Below, in pieces: positions 12,549-13,079 of a stretch of DNA of 13,079 bases. The position numbers and the translations under genes are program-made. The DNA is from Acetobacteraceae bacterium. Its GTDB lineage: Bacteria > Pseudomonadota > Alphaproteobacteria > Acetobacterales > Acetobacteraceae. The notes beneath the pieces were generated by a model. It had not been told where the DNA came from. It worked only from the letters and a program-made list of their open reading frames with translations, and did no database searches. Each line of letters starts with the position of its first letter. The first letter of the stretch is position 1. Location of the stretch: positions 1-13,079 of the forward strand of contig CANJSR010000089.1 of assembly GCA_947476855.1 (NCBI GenBank). Direction: 5' to 3'.

Positions 12549-13079
12549 AGGCGGTGTGCAGGGCCCGGACCGCGAGCTCGGTGTATTCCGCCGCGATCAG
12601 GACGCTGACCTTGATTTCGCTGGTCGAGATGACCTGGATGTTGATCCCCTTGCCGGCCAGCGCCTGGAACATTGTGTTGGCGATGCCGGCGTGGCTGCGC
12701 ATGCCGACGCCGACGACGCTGATCTTGGCGACGTCGGTGTCTTCCAGCACGTGGTCGTAGCCGATCTGGTCCTTGACCTGGCCCATCGCCGCCTGGGCGC
12801 GCGCGAGGTCGGCCTTGCCCACGGTGAAGGTCATGTCGGTCAGGCCGTCGGCGGACGTGTTCTGCACGATCATGTCGACATTGACGTTCTGTTCGGCCAG
12901 CACGCCGAAGATCGTCGCGGCGATGCCCGGCCGGTCCGGCACCCGGCGCAGCGTCAGCTTCGCCTCGTCACGCGAATAGGCAATGCCGGAAACGTTCTGC
13001 TTTTCCACGATCTCGTCCTCGTCCACCATCATCGTGCCCGGCAGGTCCTGGAAACTGGACAGGACCTGGACCCGGACGC
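12529..13079 (-). CDS. lysC: Aspartate kinase, C-terminal regulatory part (5' truncated by window edge)
   Basis: The frame is open to the window edge and gives 182 residues. It begins VRVQVLSSFQDLPGTM, the end of the linker to the regulatory domain, and includes EKQNVSGIAYSRDEAKLTL. Two ACT domains follow: the first with VPDRPGIAATIFGVLAEQNVNVDMIVQN, the second with VVGVGMRSHAGIANTMFQALAGKGINIQVISTSEIKVSVLI. This is typical of the monofunctional, feedback-inhibited aspartokinase that phosphorylates aspartate at the start of lysine, threonine and methionine synthesis. Lysine and/or threonine binding at the ACT interface normally inhibits it. An ATG at 13032 is internal. Its TGA overlaps the start of the nitronate monooxygenase gene. 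Confidence 0.95.
   Translation of the reverse strand, partial: VRVQVLSSFQDLPGTMMVDEDEIVEKQNVSGIAYSRDEAKLTLRRVPDRPGIAATIFGVLAEQNVNVDMIVQNTSADGLTDMTFTVGKADLARAQAAMGQVKDQIGYDHVLEDTDVAKISVVGVGMRSHAGIANTMFQALAGKGINIQVISTSEIKVSVLIAAEYTELAVRALHTAYGLDAS

Noticed and set aside
10179..12608. Long + strand open frame (809 codons) opposite ptsP and nitronate monooxygenase
   Set aside because: Antisense shadow of two genes with clear motifs; composition is repetitive Gly/His/Arg/Gln and nothing family-like is visible.
1..13079. A defence island, prophage, secretion locus or biosynthetic cluster
   Set aside because: No integrase, transposase, phage, nuclease-effector or assembly-line genes were recognised; nearly every gene is ordinary chromosomal metabolism or repair.

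Overview
This is a GC-rich stretch, dominated by G/C in third codon positions, that reads as an ordinary chromosomal segment of an alphaproteobacterium. The gene content (alphaproteobacterial-type LexA box, an imuA-imuB SOS pair, lysC close to a GAF-containing ptsP, REP-like palindromes) best suggests Rhodospirillales, perhaps Acetobacteraceae. That placement is inference, because no rRNA or marker comparison was possible.

Layout from left to right. (1) The 3' end of an amidohydrolase on the + strand (1-243), followed by a gene-free convergent gap (244-450) holding a REP-like palindrome and a short TTTTCAG repeat cluster. (2) Two minus-strand genes: a stand-alone formyltransferase/10-formyl-THF hydrolase-like protein (1572-2489), then an orphan periplasmic binding protein with a TTG start (451-1482). 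An 18-bp RNA stem fills the gap between them. (3) A divergent intergenic region (2490-2787) with a second, paired copy of the palindromic repeat and a GTTC-N7-GTTC SOS box lying across the imuA start. (4) imuA (2788-3567) and imuB (3491-5422), overlapping by 77 nt. imuB carries about 345 bp of in-frame palindromic repeat DNA. (5) A convergent amidase (5427-6599), a divergent 69-residue conserved protein (6739-6948), a repeat-rich gap, a beta-propeller protein (7170-8150) and a short-chain dehydrogenase (8301-9104). (6) A minus-strand block in the order lysC (3' part), nitronate monooxygenase, ptsP (12529-13079, 11484-12548, 9210-11477), tightly packed and probably co-transcribed.

How the genes work together. 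imuA and imuB are accessory factors of the DnaE2 translesion mutasome and are evidently under LexA control, but no dnaE2 follows them here. LysC (aspartate-family amino acid synthesis) and PtsP (the first kinase of the nitrogen PTS) sit either side of a flavin oxidase. The amidase, propeller protein, dehydrogenase and the formyltransferase/binding-protein pair look like accessory metabolism without a visible shared pathway.

I found no CRISPR array, tRNA, rRNA, transposase, prophage or defence island. The most unusual feature is imuB: two copies of a roughly 100-bp inverted palindromic element, each with a strong G-quadruplex motif, lie inside the reading frame without breaking it.
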